Shown here piece after piece: positions 35,945 through 45,364 of a stretch of 64,000 nt of DNA (its first letter is position 1; each line of letters opens with the position of its first letter). The DNA lies in NCBI GenBank assembly GCA_964610045.1, contig CAZSUN010000008.1:1-64000 (forward strand), written 5' to 3'. Origin of the DNA: JACCYX01 sp964610045 (GTDB lineage Bacteria; Chloroflexota; Chloroflexia; Thermomicrobiales; UBA6265). The notes beneath the pieces were generated by a model. That model was not told the origin of the DNA. It saw only the letters and a program-made list of their open reading frames with translations, and did no database searches. Made by a program: the position numbers and the translations under genes.

Positions 35945-36283
35945 TCAGGCGATGCCAAGCCGCTCGTAGCGCTCGACATTGAGCACGAAGACGGTTGCGC
36001 CGCCGACCAGGACCTCGACCGGACTGGGGATGTAGAACTCGCCGGGTTCGACGATCGGCATCAAGGGATTCACGAACCGGGTCCGGGAGTGACAGTTGGC
36101 GCGGACGATTTCCTGGACATCGGCCACGTCTTCATCACGAACGCCGATGAGGAGGGTCACGTTTCGCTCGCGGAGGAAGCCGCCGGCGCTGTTGATCTGG
36201 GTTGCCCGGTAACCTTGCCGGGTCAGGGCTGCCAGGAGCTGTTCGGCATCCGTACCCTGGACCACCGCAATGACGAGCTTCAT
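35945..36283 (-). CDS. darA: PII-like cyclic-di-AMP receptor (DarA/PstA family)
   Basis: 112 residues from ATG 36283. KLVIAVVQGTDAEQLLAAL, GYRATQINSAGGFLRERN and VTLLIGVRDEDV match the DarA/PstA (YaaQ) family, which binds c-di-AMP. The loop usually reading TGGFLRxGNTT is SAGGFLRERNVT here. It directly follows tmk, as in Bacillus subtilis (tmk-yaaQ), which supports the call. No diadenylate cyclase gene is in the window. Confidence 0.85.
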   Translation of the reverse strand: MKLVIAVVQGTDAEQLLAALTRQGYRATQINSAGGFLRERNVTLLIGVRDEDVADVQEIVRANCHSRTRFVNPLMPIVEPGEFYIPSPVEVLVGGATVFVLNVERYERLGIA

Positions 36284-36332
36284 TCCGTGCAATCCGTTCG
36301 TGCCGTCTGGGGCATGCCCTCGCGTACGGCGA

Positions 36333-36974
36333 TCAGTGCGTACTCGCCAACGGCGATAACCGTTCGGTCAGCCCGTCCCATACCTGGCTCGCGACCTCGT
36401 CCAATCCGGCCGATGCGTCCACAACCAGCCAACGATCGGGCTCGGCAGCGGCGAGATTGAGGAATGCCTGCCGCACTCGCCGGTGGAAATCGACGCCGGC
36501 CAAATCGATGCGATTGACGGATTCGGGATCGGCATGGCGACGCGCGAGTCCGATCTCAACCGGCACATCCAGCAACAGGCGCAATCGTGGCATGAGGCCA
36601 CCAGTCGCGTAGTGCTGAATCGTGCGCAACTCCTCGATCGACAAACCGTGGCCTCCGCCCTGATAGGCGTAGGTGGAGTCGACATACCGATCGCACAGGA
36701 CCCACGCTTTCCGGGATAACGCTGGCGCTATCACCTCGCGCACATGTTGAGCGCGGGCGGCGGCCAACAGCAGCACCTCGGTTTCGGGGAGGATAGCATA
36801 GTCATCCCGGCCGAGGAGGAGTTCCCGGACGGCATTGCCGAGCCGCGTCCCACCGGGCTCTCGGGTCTCCACCACCTCATCTCCGGCTGCGCGCAACCGG
36901 CCGGCAAGCCGCGCCAGTTGCGTCGACTTGCCGCTGCCTTCCGGGCCCTCGAAGACCACGAACGATGGCGTCAC
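36333..36974 (-). CDS. tmk: thymidylate kinase
   Basis: 213 residues from GTG 36974, immediately abutting the upstream gene stop (TAAGTG). P-loop FEGPEGSGKST (10-18), TREPGGT, the catalytic DRYVDSTYAYQ and a LID region with RRHADPES. Converts dTMP to dTDP. Followed 49 bases later by darA. Confidence 0.93.
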   Translation of the reverse strand: MTPSFVVFEGPEGSGKSTQLARLAGRLRAAGDEVVETREPGGTRLGNAVRELLLGRDDYAILPETEVLLLAAARAQHVREVIAPALSRKAWVLCDRYVDSTYAYQGGGHGLSIEELRTIQHYATGGLMPRLRLLLDVPVEIGLARRHADPESVNRIDLAGVDFHRRVRQAFLNLAAAEPDRWLVVDASAGLDEVASQVWDGLTERLSPLASTH

Positions 36975-38801
36975 TTACTGGACGCCTCGACGGTAGATCT
37001 CGACATGGCGGAACGGATCGCGTCCCCTGCTCCGGGAATCGAGACTGTAGCGCTCGGCCATTTCGTGCTGCATCCGGCGAATCCGTGGTCCCTGGGGACT
37101 GAGGGCGGTCACCGGCGCGCCCTCCATGACTGCCGAAATGGCGGTTTCCGTTTCGGTCAGCGCGCGCATCACGGCGTCGTTGCTGACCTCCTCACGAGGC
37201 CGCCGCTCCCGATCCTCCGGACCCGCATCGTCGTCCTGGTGGACGCCGGGTTGGGCAGTGGGGAAGAGGGAAACGAGGACGTGCTCCATCTGGGTCGCCG
37301 TATTGGAGCGAAGCACATACACCGGGATACCGCGCAATTCCGCGTCCCGCACCGGTTGCGGCTTCTGCCGGTAGGCGTTCTTGAGAGTCATCACCAAATC
37401 GGCGTCAACCGGTTCGCGGACCATCACCACCGGGACCCCCAGCCCGCTGATCGCCTGTTCCAGGCGATTCCGGCTGACGCCGTAGGGAAAGACACGCAGC
37501 GGTTTGGCGCGTGTCCCGCGGCCTTTGGCAAACGCCGCCACAGTTGGGGCGGTTGGGGCGTCCGCTCGCGCCGCGGGTGTGGCTTCGGCCTCCGCGAGTT
37601 CGTCCGGCGTCGGGTTGAGACGTTGCCGGCTGGTGATATCCACCACCGTCTGCGATCGGTGATCGCGTCCACTCCGGACGGGTTCCTGGAACAGCGTATT
37701 ACCGCGTCCTCCCGCCGGTTCGGCGTGCGTCCGCGGATCGCGCCGCTGGTCCTGGCTGGAGGTGCGTTCGACGGTGCCGTCGTCCAGCCGGCGGCGTCGC
37801 TCCGAGCCGATCGGCGCTCCCCGCAGGATGGCATCGACCGTCGCCGCGACGTCCAGGTGCACGATGACTTCATCCCGATCGACGATTTCAACCATGACGT
37901 TGAAGGTCGGCGGCGCCTTGCGCTCCAGGATCGATTTCTGGGTACCCCGGCGGCGCGCTTCCTCATCGGACAGGGTCACGGACTGGATTCCACCGATGAG
38001 ATCGGTCAGGGTCGGGTTCAGCATCAGGTTTTCGAGGGTATTGCCGTGGGCGGTCCCGATCAGCTGGACCCCACGCTCGGCGATCGTCCTGGCCGCCATC
38101 GCCTCGAGTTCGGTCCCGATCTCATCGATCACGACCACCTGTGGCATGTGATTCTCGACAGCCTCGATCATGACCGCATGTTGGGCGGTCGGCGTGGGAA
38201 CCTGCATCCGGCGGGCGCGGCCGATTGCCGGGTGCGGAATATCCCCATCCCCCGCGATCTCGTTGCTGGTATCGACCACGATCACCCGCTTGCGCAACTC
38301 GTCCGAGAGGACGCGGGCGGTCTCACGCAACAGCGTCGTCTTGCCGACGCCTGGGCGGCCCAGCAACAGGACGCTCTGTCCCGATTCGATCAGGTCGCTC
38401 ACGATGGCGATCGTGCCGTAGACGGCGCGACCGATGCGACACGTCAACCCGACGATCTCTCCGCTCCGGTTCCGGATCGCGGAGATCCGGTGAAGGGTGC
38501 GCTCGATACCGGCCCGGTTGTCGTCACCGAAGTCACCGATCCGCTGACTGACGAACGCGAGATCCTCGCGGGTGACATCGATATCGGAAAGGTCGGTTTC
38601 CCCATACTGGAATCGCGCTTCGGGAGGACGTCCCAGGTCCATGACAATCTCGATCAATGCCCCGGAACCGGCTGATTGCTGGACGGTGGCCAGGTGACCC
38701 GAGACATGCTGGGGCAGGACCGCCAGCAGGTCCCTGAGATCGTCGGTGATCTCGATTTCCTGGCTGGTGCGGCGCGAGTGATCTGGGCGTGGCTCTGGCA
38801 T
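36975..38801 (-). CDS. Ycf45/SpoIIIAA-like AAA ATPase with C-terminal R3H domain
   Basis: 608 residues from ATG 38801. The ATPase core (about 20-330) has Walker A LLLGRPGVGKTTLLRE, the VVDTSNEIAGDGD segment and Walker B VVVIDEIGTELEA, typical of Ycf45-like ATPases related to SpoIIIAA. A long linker follows. The C-terminal third has a conserved block (KPLRVFPYGVSRNRLEQAI) and an R3H single-stranded nucleic-acid-binding domain (MRALTETETAISAVMEG, then RIRRMQHEMAERY). Function is poorly known; the context with tmk and recR suggests nucleic-acid metabolism. Confidence 0.85.
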   Translation of the reverse strand: MPEPRPDHSRRTSQEIEITDDLRDLLAVLPQHVSGHLATVQQSAGSGALIEIVMDLGRPPEARFQYGETDLSDIDVTREDLAFVSQRIGDFGDDNRAGIERTLHRISAIRNRSGEIVGLTCRIGRAVYGTIAIVSDLIESGQSVLLLGRPGVGKTTLLRETARVLSDELRKRVIVVDTSNEIAGDGDIPHPAIGRARRMQVPTPTAQHAVMIEAVENHMPQVVVIDEIGTELEAMAARTIAERGVQLIGTAHGNTLENLMLNPTLTDLIGGIQSVTLSDEEARRRGTQKSILERKAPPTFNVMVEIVDRDEVIVHLDVAATVDAILRGAPIGSERRRRLDDGTVERTSSQDQRRDPRTHAEPAGGRGNTLFQEPVRSGRDHRSQTVVDITSRQRLNPTPDELAEAEATPAARADAPTAPTVAAFAKGRGTRAKPLRVFPYGVSRNRLEQAISGLGVPVVMVREPVDADLVMTLKNAYRQKPQPVRDAELRGIPVYVLRSNTATQMEHVLVSLFPTAQPGVHQDDDAGPEDRERRPREEVSNDAVMRALTETETAISAVMEGAPVTALSPQGPRIRRMQHEMAERYSLDSRSRGRDPFRHVEIYRRGVQ

Positions 38802-38906
38802 GCTACTCAACTGAACCCCCCGTAATCCGTGTGGCCCGTTGCACCCGAGAGATGTGCGTCGTGGCCGCGACTCCGGCAAAGGCAGACGCTGTTCGATGGC
38901 GGGGAA

Positions 38907-39998
38907 CTAGACCGGCGACCCCTGTGCGGGATCCCGGGACGAACCATTCAGGAATGTGGGAACTCGCTTTCCAACGGGATCCTTGACGTCGTGCGGGAAG
39001 GAGACGATGGCGGCCTGTGAAGCGCGCGCCATGGCAGTGGTGTGCTTGATCAGCAATTCCTGCTCCAGATGAAGGGAAAACCCCCGTTCGCCGAGAGGGC
39101 GTATGAACTCCTGCTGGTACCCTCGGACCACAACGTAGACGGGACGCGGTGACATCGTCGCAAGATCGGCAAATGCGCTGTCGATCAGCTTCGGGAAGAG
39201 GTCGCTACGGTCTGGCAGCACCTGGAATTCGATGACGTGAAACTCCGGGCGCGACTCGGACCGCGCGTAGGCAGCGACATGGTGACCGGTTTCGATCAGC
39301 CATCCAGACCTCACGGAGAGCGTGGCCAGGCGTGGACGGATTTCCCAGTGATGGCTGGTGAGCGCCTCGGCGAACTGCACGGGGTGCGGCACCGTGGCCA
39401 TGTAGAGTTGATGGATGGACCACACGTCGGATGGCTGCTGCTTGCGGACGCCCGTACTGGCGCCTCCACGGCCAGCGATCGACCCGCCCAGCAACATCTC
39501 GTTCGCGTAGGGCGAGAACCCACTCGCCCGGATCACCGGACCAAGCCCTGAACGGCGAGGCACTCTGGCATAAAGCCGTTTCGCCCCTTCGAGTCCGGCG
39601 GCCACGATGCCAAAGTTGACCAGTTCCTCCAACACCGGCTGCGCCTCGTAGACACCGAGGTTCGCGCCGATCCCCTCCAGTTCCCATCGCCGATCGGGAT
39701 CGACCACCCTGAACACCGCATATCCAACCGGATGCCGCTCGGATCGAGCGACGAACACCCGGTCGGAGGTGCGAACCATTGGCAACACCTGCCGGAGGCC
39801 AGCGCCAATCGGCTGACCGGATCCTGCCATCGGTTGGTTCAGGAAATAGCGTTCGCGAATGGCGCGTAGGGGAAGCAGATCCGACCAACGAAGCCAGCCG
39901 ACATCAAGGTTCAGTTGGGGGTCAACCTGATCATGCGGGGCACCTTGCCGCAAGGGCACGCTTGCCTGACTGGTCTGGCGCGAGGAACTGGTCCTCAA
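38907..39998 (-). CDS. uncharacterised protein, GNAT-like fold suspected
   Basis: 363 residues from TTG 39998; the start is uncertain, with a GTG at 39959 as an alternative. Segments such as VFVARSERHPVGYAVFRVVD, LEGIGANLGVYEAQPVLEELVNFGIVAA and GAKRLYARVPRRS suggest an N-acyltransferase fold, with a second half that also looks GNAT-like (HHVAAYARSESRPEFHVIEF). No clear acetyl-CoA Arg/Gln-x-x-Gly-x-Gly loop is seen. It sits between recR and the R3H ATPase on the same strand. Confidence 0.6.
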   Translation of the reverse strand: MRTSSSRQTSQASVPLRQGAPHDQVDPQLNLDVGWLRWSDLLPLRAIRERYFLNQPMAGSGQPIGAGLRQVLPMVRTSDRVFVARSERHPVGYAVFRVVDPDRRWELEGIGANLGVYEAQPVLEELVNFGIVAAGLEGAKRLYARVPRRSGLGPVIRASGFSPYANEMLLGGSIAGRGGASTGVRKQQPSDVWSIHQLYMATVPHPVQFAEALTSHHWEIRPRLATLSVRSGWLIETGHHVAAYARSESRPEFHVIEFQVLPDRSDLFPKLIDSAFADLATMSPRPVYVVVRGYQQEFIRPLGERGFSLHLEQELLIKHTTAMARASQAAIVSFPHDVKDPVGKRVPTFLNGSSRDPAQGSPV

Positions 39999-40144
39999 CC
40001 TGCCACATCCTCACCGCGGGGCGTTGGCACGGTCGTCATCGCCTGATGACGATCCGTCCATACCCATTCTATCGCGTGACCGCGGCCCACTCAAGGCCTA
40101 CGGGACTGTCCGTACAATCCATACATCCTGCATCCGGGTTCGGC

Positions 40145-40756
40145 CTAAAGGGCACGACGCCCGGCCATGGCGCGGCCAAGGGTCATGTCGTCCGCGTACT
40201 CCAGATCACCGCCTACCGGCAGGCCACTGGCGGGACGGCTGACGGTGACACCCATTGGGGTAAGCAGCCGGTGCAGATAGGTTGCGGTTGCCTCGCCAGG
40301 CAGATCGAGGTTGGTGAAGACAATCACCTCGTCCGGATTCTCCGAGATCACCCGCTGCTGCAATTCGCGAATGCGAAGCTTGTCCGGACCAATTCCGTCG
40401 ACGGGGGAGATTGCGCCGTGAAGGACGTGGTATTTCCCGCGATAGGCCCCGGTGCGTTCGATCGCGACCAGGTCGAGCGGCTGCTCGACCACACAGATGC
40501 GATGGTCGCGGGTTGGGTCGGCGCAAATCGCACATGGATCGATCTCGGTCGTATTGAAGCAGATCGAACAAAGCCGGATCCGTTCCTTGACCGCAAGAAT
40601 AGCCTCGGCCAGCCCGATGGCGTCATCGCGGGAGGTTCGGAGCAGGTGATAGGCGAGCCGGGAAGCGGTTTTGGGTCCAACACCGGGGAGTTTCCCCAGT
40701 TCCTCGATGAGCCGGGCCACAGGCTCGGCGGTGGCGGCGGACGATCGCTGCATCAT
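40145..40756 (-). CDS. recR: recombination mediator RecR
   Basis: 203 residues from ATG 40756, the normal size. N-terminal helix-hairpin-helix (LIEELGKLPGVGPKTASRLAYHLL), a Cys4 zinc finger (CSICFNTTEIDPCAIC), a Toprim domain (ICVVEQPLDLVAIERTGAYRG, read in parts; EVIVFTNLDLPGEATATYL) and a Walker-B-like C-terminus. Works with RecO and RecF to load RecA. The 18-bp palindrome 59 bases upstream may be an operator. Confidence 0.95.
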   Translation of the reverse strand: MMQRSSAATAEPVARLIEELGKLPGVGPKTASRLAYHLLRTSRDDAIGLAEAILAVKERIRLCSICFNTTEIDPCAICADPTRDHRICVVEQPLDLVAIERTGAYRGKYHVLHGAISPVDGIGPDKLRIRELQQRVISENPDEVIVFTNLDLPGEATATYLHRLLTPMGVTVSRPASGLPVGGDLEYADDMTLGRAMAGRRAL

Positions 40757-40814
40757 GCTGGCTGGCCTTGAAAAGTGAAAAAGAACGGCCGAAACGCGGG
40801 GGGACTCCGGTGGA

Positions 40815-40832
40815 TGGAATGGTACCATTCCA
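40815..40832. promoter_or_regulatory. 18-bp perfect palindrome, candidate operator
   Basis: TGGAATGGTACCATTCCA, in the AT-rich region between recR (minus) and the zinc-ribbon gene (plus). A TTGACA on the minus strand at 40835-40840 lies next to it, but no -10 is found at the right spacing, so the link to a recR promoter is only suggestive. Confidence 0.45.
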
Positions 40833-40914
40833 AATGTCAACAATTATTTCGATACTTACAATGAAATGACGCGAATCCACTAATCAGATGCCGCATGTTC
40901 GCGTTCAAATCCTA

Positions 40915-40943
40915 TTGATTTTCATACATGATGATGGTACTGT
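40915..40943 (+). promoter_or_regulatory. predicted promoter of the zinc-ribbon gene
   Basis: TTGATT (40915-40920), 17-base spacer, TACTGT (40938-40943). Located about 115 bases before GTG 41060. The surrounding 40844-40945 is clearly AT-richer than the rest of the window. The remainder of the 303-base gap 40757-41059 shows no gene. Confidence 0.5.
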
Positions 40944-41059
40944 GGCCTGGAATCCGGGCAGGATTTGCAGAATGGCTGGACGAGTGGCTGGCGTCCCGCC
41001 GATGCGTGATGCGCCGCCGGGGTGGCAGGCGCGGAGCAAATACGCTGGGGGTCTGATTC

Positions 41060-41383
41060 GTGGAGTATCGAGACAAGACGCTAACGTGTCGTGATTGCAG
41101 CAGCCCCTTCACCTGGACCGCCGGAGAGCAACAGTTCTTCCGAGAGAAGGAACTGATCAACATCCCGGCCCGCTGCACGAAGTGCCGGTCGGCGCGGAAG
41201 GCCAAGATGGGCTTGCCGGACCGGGCACAGACCGATGTGGTCTGCGCAGAATGCGGACAGCGCACCACCGTTCCTTTCGTACCGCGAAACGGAAATCCCG
41301 TGTATTGCTCGACCTGCCTGGCAGCAGTCAGGGTTCGACAGGCGGCCGAAGTCTCCGAAGAGGTGGCATCGATCGCGGTCTGA
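41060..41383 (+). CDS. small double zinc-ribbon protein
   Basis: 107 residues from GTG 41060. First ribbon: LTCRDCSSPFTWTAGEQQFF then PARCTKCRSARKAK. Second: VVCAECGQRTTVPFVPRNGNPVYCSTC. This arrangement belongs to a common family of putative zinc-ribbon proteins found across Chloroflexota and other phyla (family name from memory). Acidic, Val/Ala-rich tail. Single gene with its own promoter and terminator. Confidence 0.8.
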   Translation: MEYRDKTLTCRDCSSPFTWTAGEQQFFREKELINIPARCTKCRSARKAKMGLPDRAQTDVVCAECGQRTTVPFVPRNGNPVYCSTCLAAVRVRQAAEVSEEVASIAV

Positions 41384-41413
41384 GCGTCGACGCAATTCCG
41401 GAAGGGGTGGCAA

Positions 41414-41438
41414 GCCCGGATTCCCATGGAATCCGGGC
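41414..41438 (+). terminator. hairpin after the zinc-ribbon gene
   Basis: GCCCGGATTCC CAT GGAATCCGGGC, 11-bp perfect stem and 3-base loop, 30 bases past the stop and followed by ATTGTTGTG. Confidence 0.7.
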
Positions 41439-41784
41439 ATTGTTGTGCCCTCCCTGGCTGCCCTGCGCCTGGAGCGGATTGCGGGGAGGTTGATCGCAGA
41501 AACAGGGCAGCCACACGTTCGCTGACGCTCCACCCAACCCCTGACCCACACCCCTCCTGACCGCCCCTCATCCTGAGGGGCGGGACCGTCCCAGACTCGG
41601 GAAGTGGAACCGTGGGCTGCCCCGACAAACCTCCGAGCGCCGATCAATTCCACCGCAAAGCACTGGAATTCCGAGTCCGGATGAATGGTTCCCGGTGGCG
41701 GATCGCGTGTCTCCGTCGAGTTCAGGCAGGGACACGCGACCCGCCGCTACCACACATCCCAGGAGTCAGCATCTGGAGTTGGCG
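41439..41784. other. convergent intergenic region with two inverted repeats
   Basis: At 41561-41583 a perfect 10-bp stem CCGCCCCTCA / TGAGGGGCGG with TCC loop is present, suitable as a terminator, though 200 bases beyond the ftsK stop. Nearer ftsK, about 41697-41745, GCGTGTC and GACACGC arms with flanking matches form a longer imperfect hairpin. No coding potential is seen. Confidence 0.5.
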
Positions 41785-43998
41785 TCACTCGTCGCCAATC
41801 AGGACCGTGCGCCCACGCACCCCGTCGGACGGACCGATCACGCCATCGTCTTCCATCTGCTCGATCAGCCGGGCAGCGCGGTTGTAGCCGATCCGCAATC
41901 GCCGCTGGAGCATCGAGGCCGACGCTGAACCCTGTTGGCGAACGATCTCCAGGGCCTGCGCCATCATTGGATCGTCCTCAGCCGATTCACTCCCCGTCGC
42001 CCCGCCTTCGGCAGTCTCGCTGCTGGGCAGATCGAGCCAGGCCGGGTCGTACTGCGGGATCGGCGATACCGTCAGCCAATGGTCGACGATCGCCTTCACA
42101 TCCTCATCGATGAACGAGCCCTGGACGCGCACTGGCTTGGCCGCGTCTGGCGGCAGGTAGAGCATGTCGCCCTTGCCGAGCAGGCGCTCGGCTCCCGGCA
42201 TGTCGAGCACCACCCGGCTGTCGATCATGGACGAGACGGCGAAGGCGATGCGCGCCGGCACATTCGCCTTGATCAGCCCGGTCAGCACATTCACCGACGG
42301 CCGTTGGGTCGCGATGATGAGGTGAATGCCGGTGGCGCGCGCCATCTGCGTCAGGCGGGCAAGCAGGCTCTCGACTTCATCCGGGGTGGTCATCATCAGG
42401 TCGGCAAGCTCGTCGATGATGACCACCATATACGGCAAGCGTTCCGCTTCGGGCTCGTCGGTCACCTTCAGGCGGTACCCGTCGATGTTGCGCACGCCAA
42501 GCTTCTTGAACAGCTCGTAACGGCGGGTCATCTCTTTCAGGACCATCCGCAGCGCCCCGACCACCTTGTCCATCTCCGTCACCACCGGGCACTGGAGATG
42601 CGGGACGGCGTTGAACATGGTGAGCTCGACCATCTTGGGGTCGATCATCACCAGCCGAACGTCTTCGGGCCGGAGCTTCAGGAGGAAGGTGCTGATGATC
42701 CCGTTGAGGCAGATGCTCTTGCCGGCGCCAGTGGCACCGGCGATGAGCAGGTGCGGCATCTTCGTGAGGTCGCCGACGATGTACCGCCCGTTCACGTCAC
42801 GACCAAGGGGCAACGGAAGTTTCGCCTTCGATTTGCTGAAGGCAGGCGACTCCATCACCTCCCGCAAGCCAACGGTTGCGATCTCCGGATTCGGGATTTC
42901 GAGGCCAACCCTGGCCATGCCCGGAATCGGCGCCTCGACGCGGATGCTCTGGGCTGCCAGGGCCAACGCGAGGTCGTTCTGCAGTTCGGTGATGCGCCGG
43001 ACCTTGACGCCATTGCCAGGCTCGAGGGCGAACTGGGTAACCGCGGGACCAGGGTTGATTTCCCTCACCGTGGCCTCGACCTTGAAACTTGCAAGTGTCT
43101 CCTCTATCGCCCGTGCCTTCGCCTCCAGGTCGGTTGGGCTCGGCGCGATCGTTTCGTAGTACGACAGCAACCGGAGGTCTGGCAACGGCAGCGGCTTGCC
43201 GGCATCGACCGGCGCGGCCGGCTTCGACGGCGCGGAGGGGGGCTCCTTCCGCTCCTCGGCCCTGGGCAGATTGATGACCCGCTCGACAGGTTTGGCCTTC
43301 GCGGCTGGAGGCGCGGCAACGGGTGCAGGCCGCGTCTTCACCGGCGTCAATGGCGTGGCAGGAGCCGCGACTGGCCGGAGCTTCGGTGCGCGCTTCGGCC
43401 ACAGTCTCCGCACGTCGCGCTCAAGTGTCATCAAGTCCGTGTTGGCCAACAGGAAAACGGAAATGACCCCGACGGCGAACAGCACGAGGCCGGAGGCGAA
43501 TCGCCCAAGACCGCCCCGCGCAATGTCCCCAATCACCATTCCGAGCGCGCCCGAGTCATCCTGGCTCCCGAAGGACAGGAGTCCAAGCGCGGCGGCGGCG
43601 AACAGGAACGTCCCGAAGTAGTGCCGGAAGAGCAGGATCGGGCCAGCCTGTGTCGAGAACGCACGCACGGCCACAAGCGTGATGAAGATGGGCACGAGGG
43701 GAGCACCTCGACCAAACGCGCCCGAAAGCACGCTCCCCCACCACGAGAGTATGGCGCCGTCCCGCTCACCCCGGCCGAGGGCCCAGGCGCTCAGGAGCGC
43801 AAGCAGCACGAATCCGATACCGGCAATCTCGCGGCGGAGACGATCCGAGACGGTGAACGATGGAACCAGCCCGGCGAAGAACGAGCGAATACGAAGCCAC
43901 CACCGGGAAAGCGGGGAAACCTGTTGTTTCCTGCGCGATCGGCTCGCTGTGCCACGGGTTTTGCTCGTATCAGTGCGGGCTCGAGTCTGCGTCGCCAT
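41785..43998 (-). CDS. ftsK: FtsK/SpoIIIE DNA translocase
   Basis: 737 residues. About four transmembrane helices (55-190), a Pro/Ala/Lys-rich linker (200-270), the alpha/beta motor with Walker A GATGAGKS (421-428) and Walker B MVVIIDELADLMM, RPSVNVLTGLIKANVPARIAF, and a C-terminal gamma winged-helix (MAQALEIVRQQGSASASMLQ, RRLRIGYNRAARLIEQMED) that reads chromosome polarity sequences. Pumps chromosome DNA through the division septum. Divergent from the CDF gene. Confidence 0.95.
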   Translation of the reverse strand: MATQTRARTDTSKTRGTASRSRRKQQVSPLSRWWLRIRSFFAGLVPSFTVSDRLRREIAGIGFVLLALLSAWALGRGERDGAILSWWGSVLSGAFGRGAPLVPIFITLVAVRAFSTQAGPILLFRHYFGTFLFAAAALGLLSFGSQDDSGALGMVIGDIARGGLGRFASGLVLFAVGVISVFLLANTDLMTLERDVRRLWPKRAPKLRPVAAPATPLTPVKTRPAPVAAPPAAKAKPVERVINLPRAEERKEPPSAPSKPAAPVDAGKPLPLPDLRLLSYYETIAPSPTDLEAKARAIEETLASFKVEATVREINPGPAVTQFALEPGNGVKVRRITELQNDLALALAAQSIRVEAPIPGMARVGLEIPNPEIATVGLREVMESPAFSKSKAKLPLPLGRDVNGRYIVGDLTKMPHLLIAGATGAGKSICLNGIISTFLLKLRPEDVRLVMIDPKMVELTMFNAVPHLQCPVVTEMDKVVGALRMVLKEMTRRYELFKKLGVRNIDGYRLKVTDEPEAERLPYMVVIIDELADLMMTTPDEVESLLARLTQMARATGIHLIIATQRPSVNVLTGLIKANVPARIAFAVSSMIDSRVVLDMPGAERLLGKGDMLYLPPDAAKPVRVQGSFIDEDVKAIVDHWLTVSPIPQYDPAWLDLPSSETAEGGATGSESAEDDPMMAQALEIVRQQGSASASMLQRRLRIGYNRAARLIEQMEDDGVIGPSDGVRGRTVLIGDE

Positions 43999-44266
43999 TC
44001 ACCACTCCCGCAACGCCAGCCGCAACGGCTGGGCCATGGGAAACAACCGGCACGCCTCCGACAAGGGCGTACGTACATTATACACAGGGGGAGCCCCGCC
44101 AGGAGGTTTCGCTGCCGGTGAGGCATCGGACGGCCAGGAGGCTGCGATTTCTCCCTCAGTGAGTCTTGCGAGCACGCCAACTCGGTCGTATCATAAAGAA
44201 ATACGGTCAAATGTCCTTATCACGGAATTATTCACTGTTCCATGACATTTTCATTGTGCATCGCCA

Positions 44267-45319
44267 ATGCATAACGGACGTGTCACTTCGAACGAGAGTT
44301 TGGCCATGCTAAATCGCTCGATGACTGCATCGACCAACCCGATACCAATCATCGGCAAACCCGCGCCCCGAGGAGATCGCCCGTTGTCCACGCCTGTCCG
44401 GCCTACGCCGTCGCTGACACGGTACGCCTGGCTGTCGATCGGCGCCGCGATCCTGACGATCGCCCTCAAGGCACTTGCCTGGCGGCTGACCGGCTCGGTC
44501 GGTTTGCTGTCGGATGCCCTCGAATCGGTGGTGAACCTCGTTGCCGCGGTAGCAGCGCTCCTGGCGCTCCATGTTGCCGACCAGGCGCCGGATGAAGCGC
44601 ATGCCTACGGTCACAGCAAGGCCGAGTACTTCTCCAGCAGCCTGGAGGGGTTGCTCATCCTGGTCGCGGCCAGTGTCATCGTCGTCACCGCCATTCCGCG
44701 ACTGTTCAATCCGGCCGATATCGAAAGTCTCGGGATTGGCATTGCGGTTTCGATTGTGGCGGCGCTGGTCAACCTGGCCGTCGCCTGGAAGCTGTCGGCA
44801 GCGGCCAAAGCGTACCGGTCGGTCACCCTCGACGCCGACGCGAAACACCTGATGGTGGATGTTTGGACGACCGCCGGCGTTGTCATCGCGATCGGCCTGA
44901 CCGGGTTGACCGGATGGAACCGCCTCGACGCAGTCGTCGCGCTGGTGGTGGCCGCCAATATCATCTGGACCGGGATCCGATTGATCCGGTCATCCATGCT
45001 CGGCCTGCTGGACACCGCGATTTCGCCGGATGAGATGGCGGTCGTGGAAACGATTCTCGATGCGTACCGGCGCGATCAGGGCATCCAGACCCACGCGCTG
45101 AGGACCCGGCAGGCGGGATCGCGGCAGTTCGTGTCGTTCCACCTGCTGGTACCGGGCGAGTGGTCGGTCGAACGCGGGCACGATCTGGCCGAGCACATCG
45201 AGCAACAAATCCGGGCAGCATTGCCGGGAACGACGGTGTTCACCCACGTCGAACCCGTGAACGATCCAGTCTCCTGGGCCGACGCCGGGTTGGACGGGGC
45301 CCCGCCGGTCGCGGGGTAG
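44267..45319 (+). CDS. cation diffusion facilitator (CDF) family transporter
   Basis: 350 residues from ATG 44267; ATGs 39 and 54 bases further in are also possible since none has a strong ribosome site. Six helices with the metal-site motifs SDALESVVN (Asp), HAYGHSKAEYF and DAKHLMVDVWTT (His and Asp), then a cytoplasmic C-terminal domain (residues about 260-330) with FVSFHLLVPGEWSVERGHDLAEHIE, read in parts. Exports Zn2+, Fe2+ or similar by proton exchange; the metal cannot be told. Confidence 0.9.
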   Translation: MHNGRVTSNESLAMLNRSMTASTNPIPIIGKPAPRGDRPLSTPVRPTPSLTRYAWLSIGAAILTIALKALAWRLTGSVGLLSDALESVVNLVAAVAALLALHVADQAPDEAHAYGHSKAEYFSSSLEGLLILVAASVIVVTAIPRLFNPADIESLGIGIAVSIVAALVNLAVAWKLSAAAKAYRSVTLDADAKHLMVDVWTTAGVVIAIGLTGLTGWNRLDAVVALVVAANIIWTGIRLIRSSMLGLLDTAISPDEMAVVETILDAYRRDQGIQTHALRTRQAGSRQFVSFHLLVPGEWSVERGHDLAEHIEQQIRAALPGTTVFTHVEPVNDPVSWADAGLDGAPPVAG

Positions 45320-45364
45320 CGCAATGTCCGGCGACGCCGGAACGGTCAACCAGCGTGCTCCGGA

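Noticed and set aside
36744..38675. 643-codon plus-strand frame opposite the R3H ATPase and tmk
   Set aside because: Its composition (His/Arg/Asp-rich, no domains) and complete overlap with two well-supported genes mark it as a shadow.
40812..40840. TTGACA at 40835-40840 as a recR promoter
   Set aside because: The bases at the expected -10 read CCATCC on the minus strand, so the hexamer alone does not support a promoter.
41935..44121. 728-codon plus-strand frame opposite ftsK
   Set aside because: Shadow of ftsK: charged, repetitive composition without any recognisable motif.
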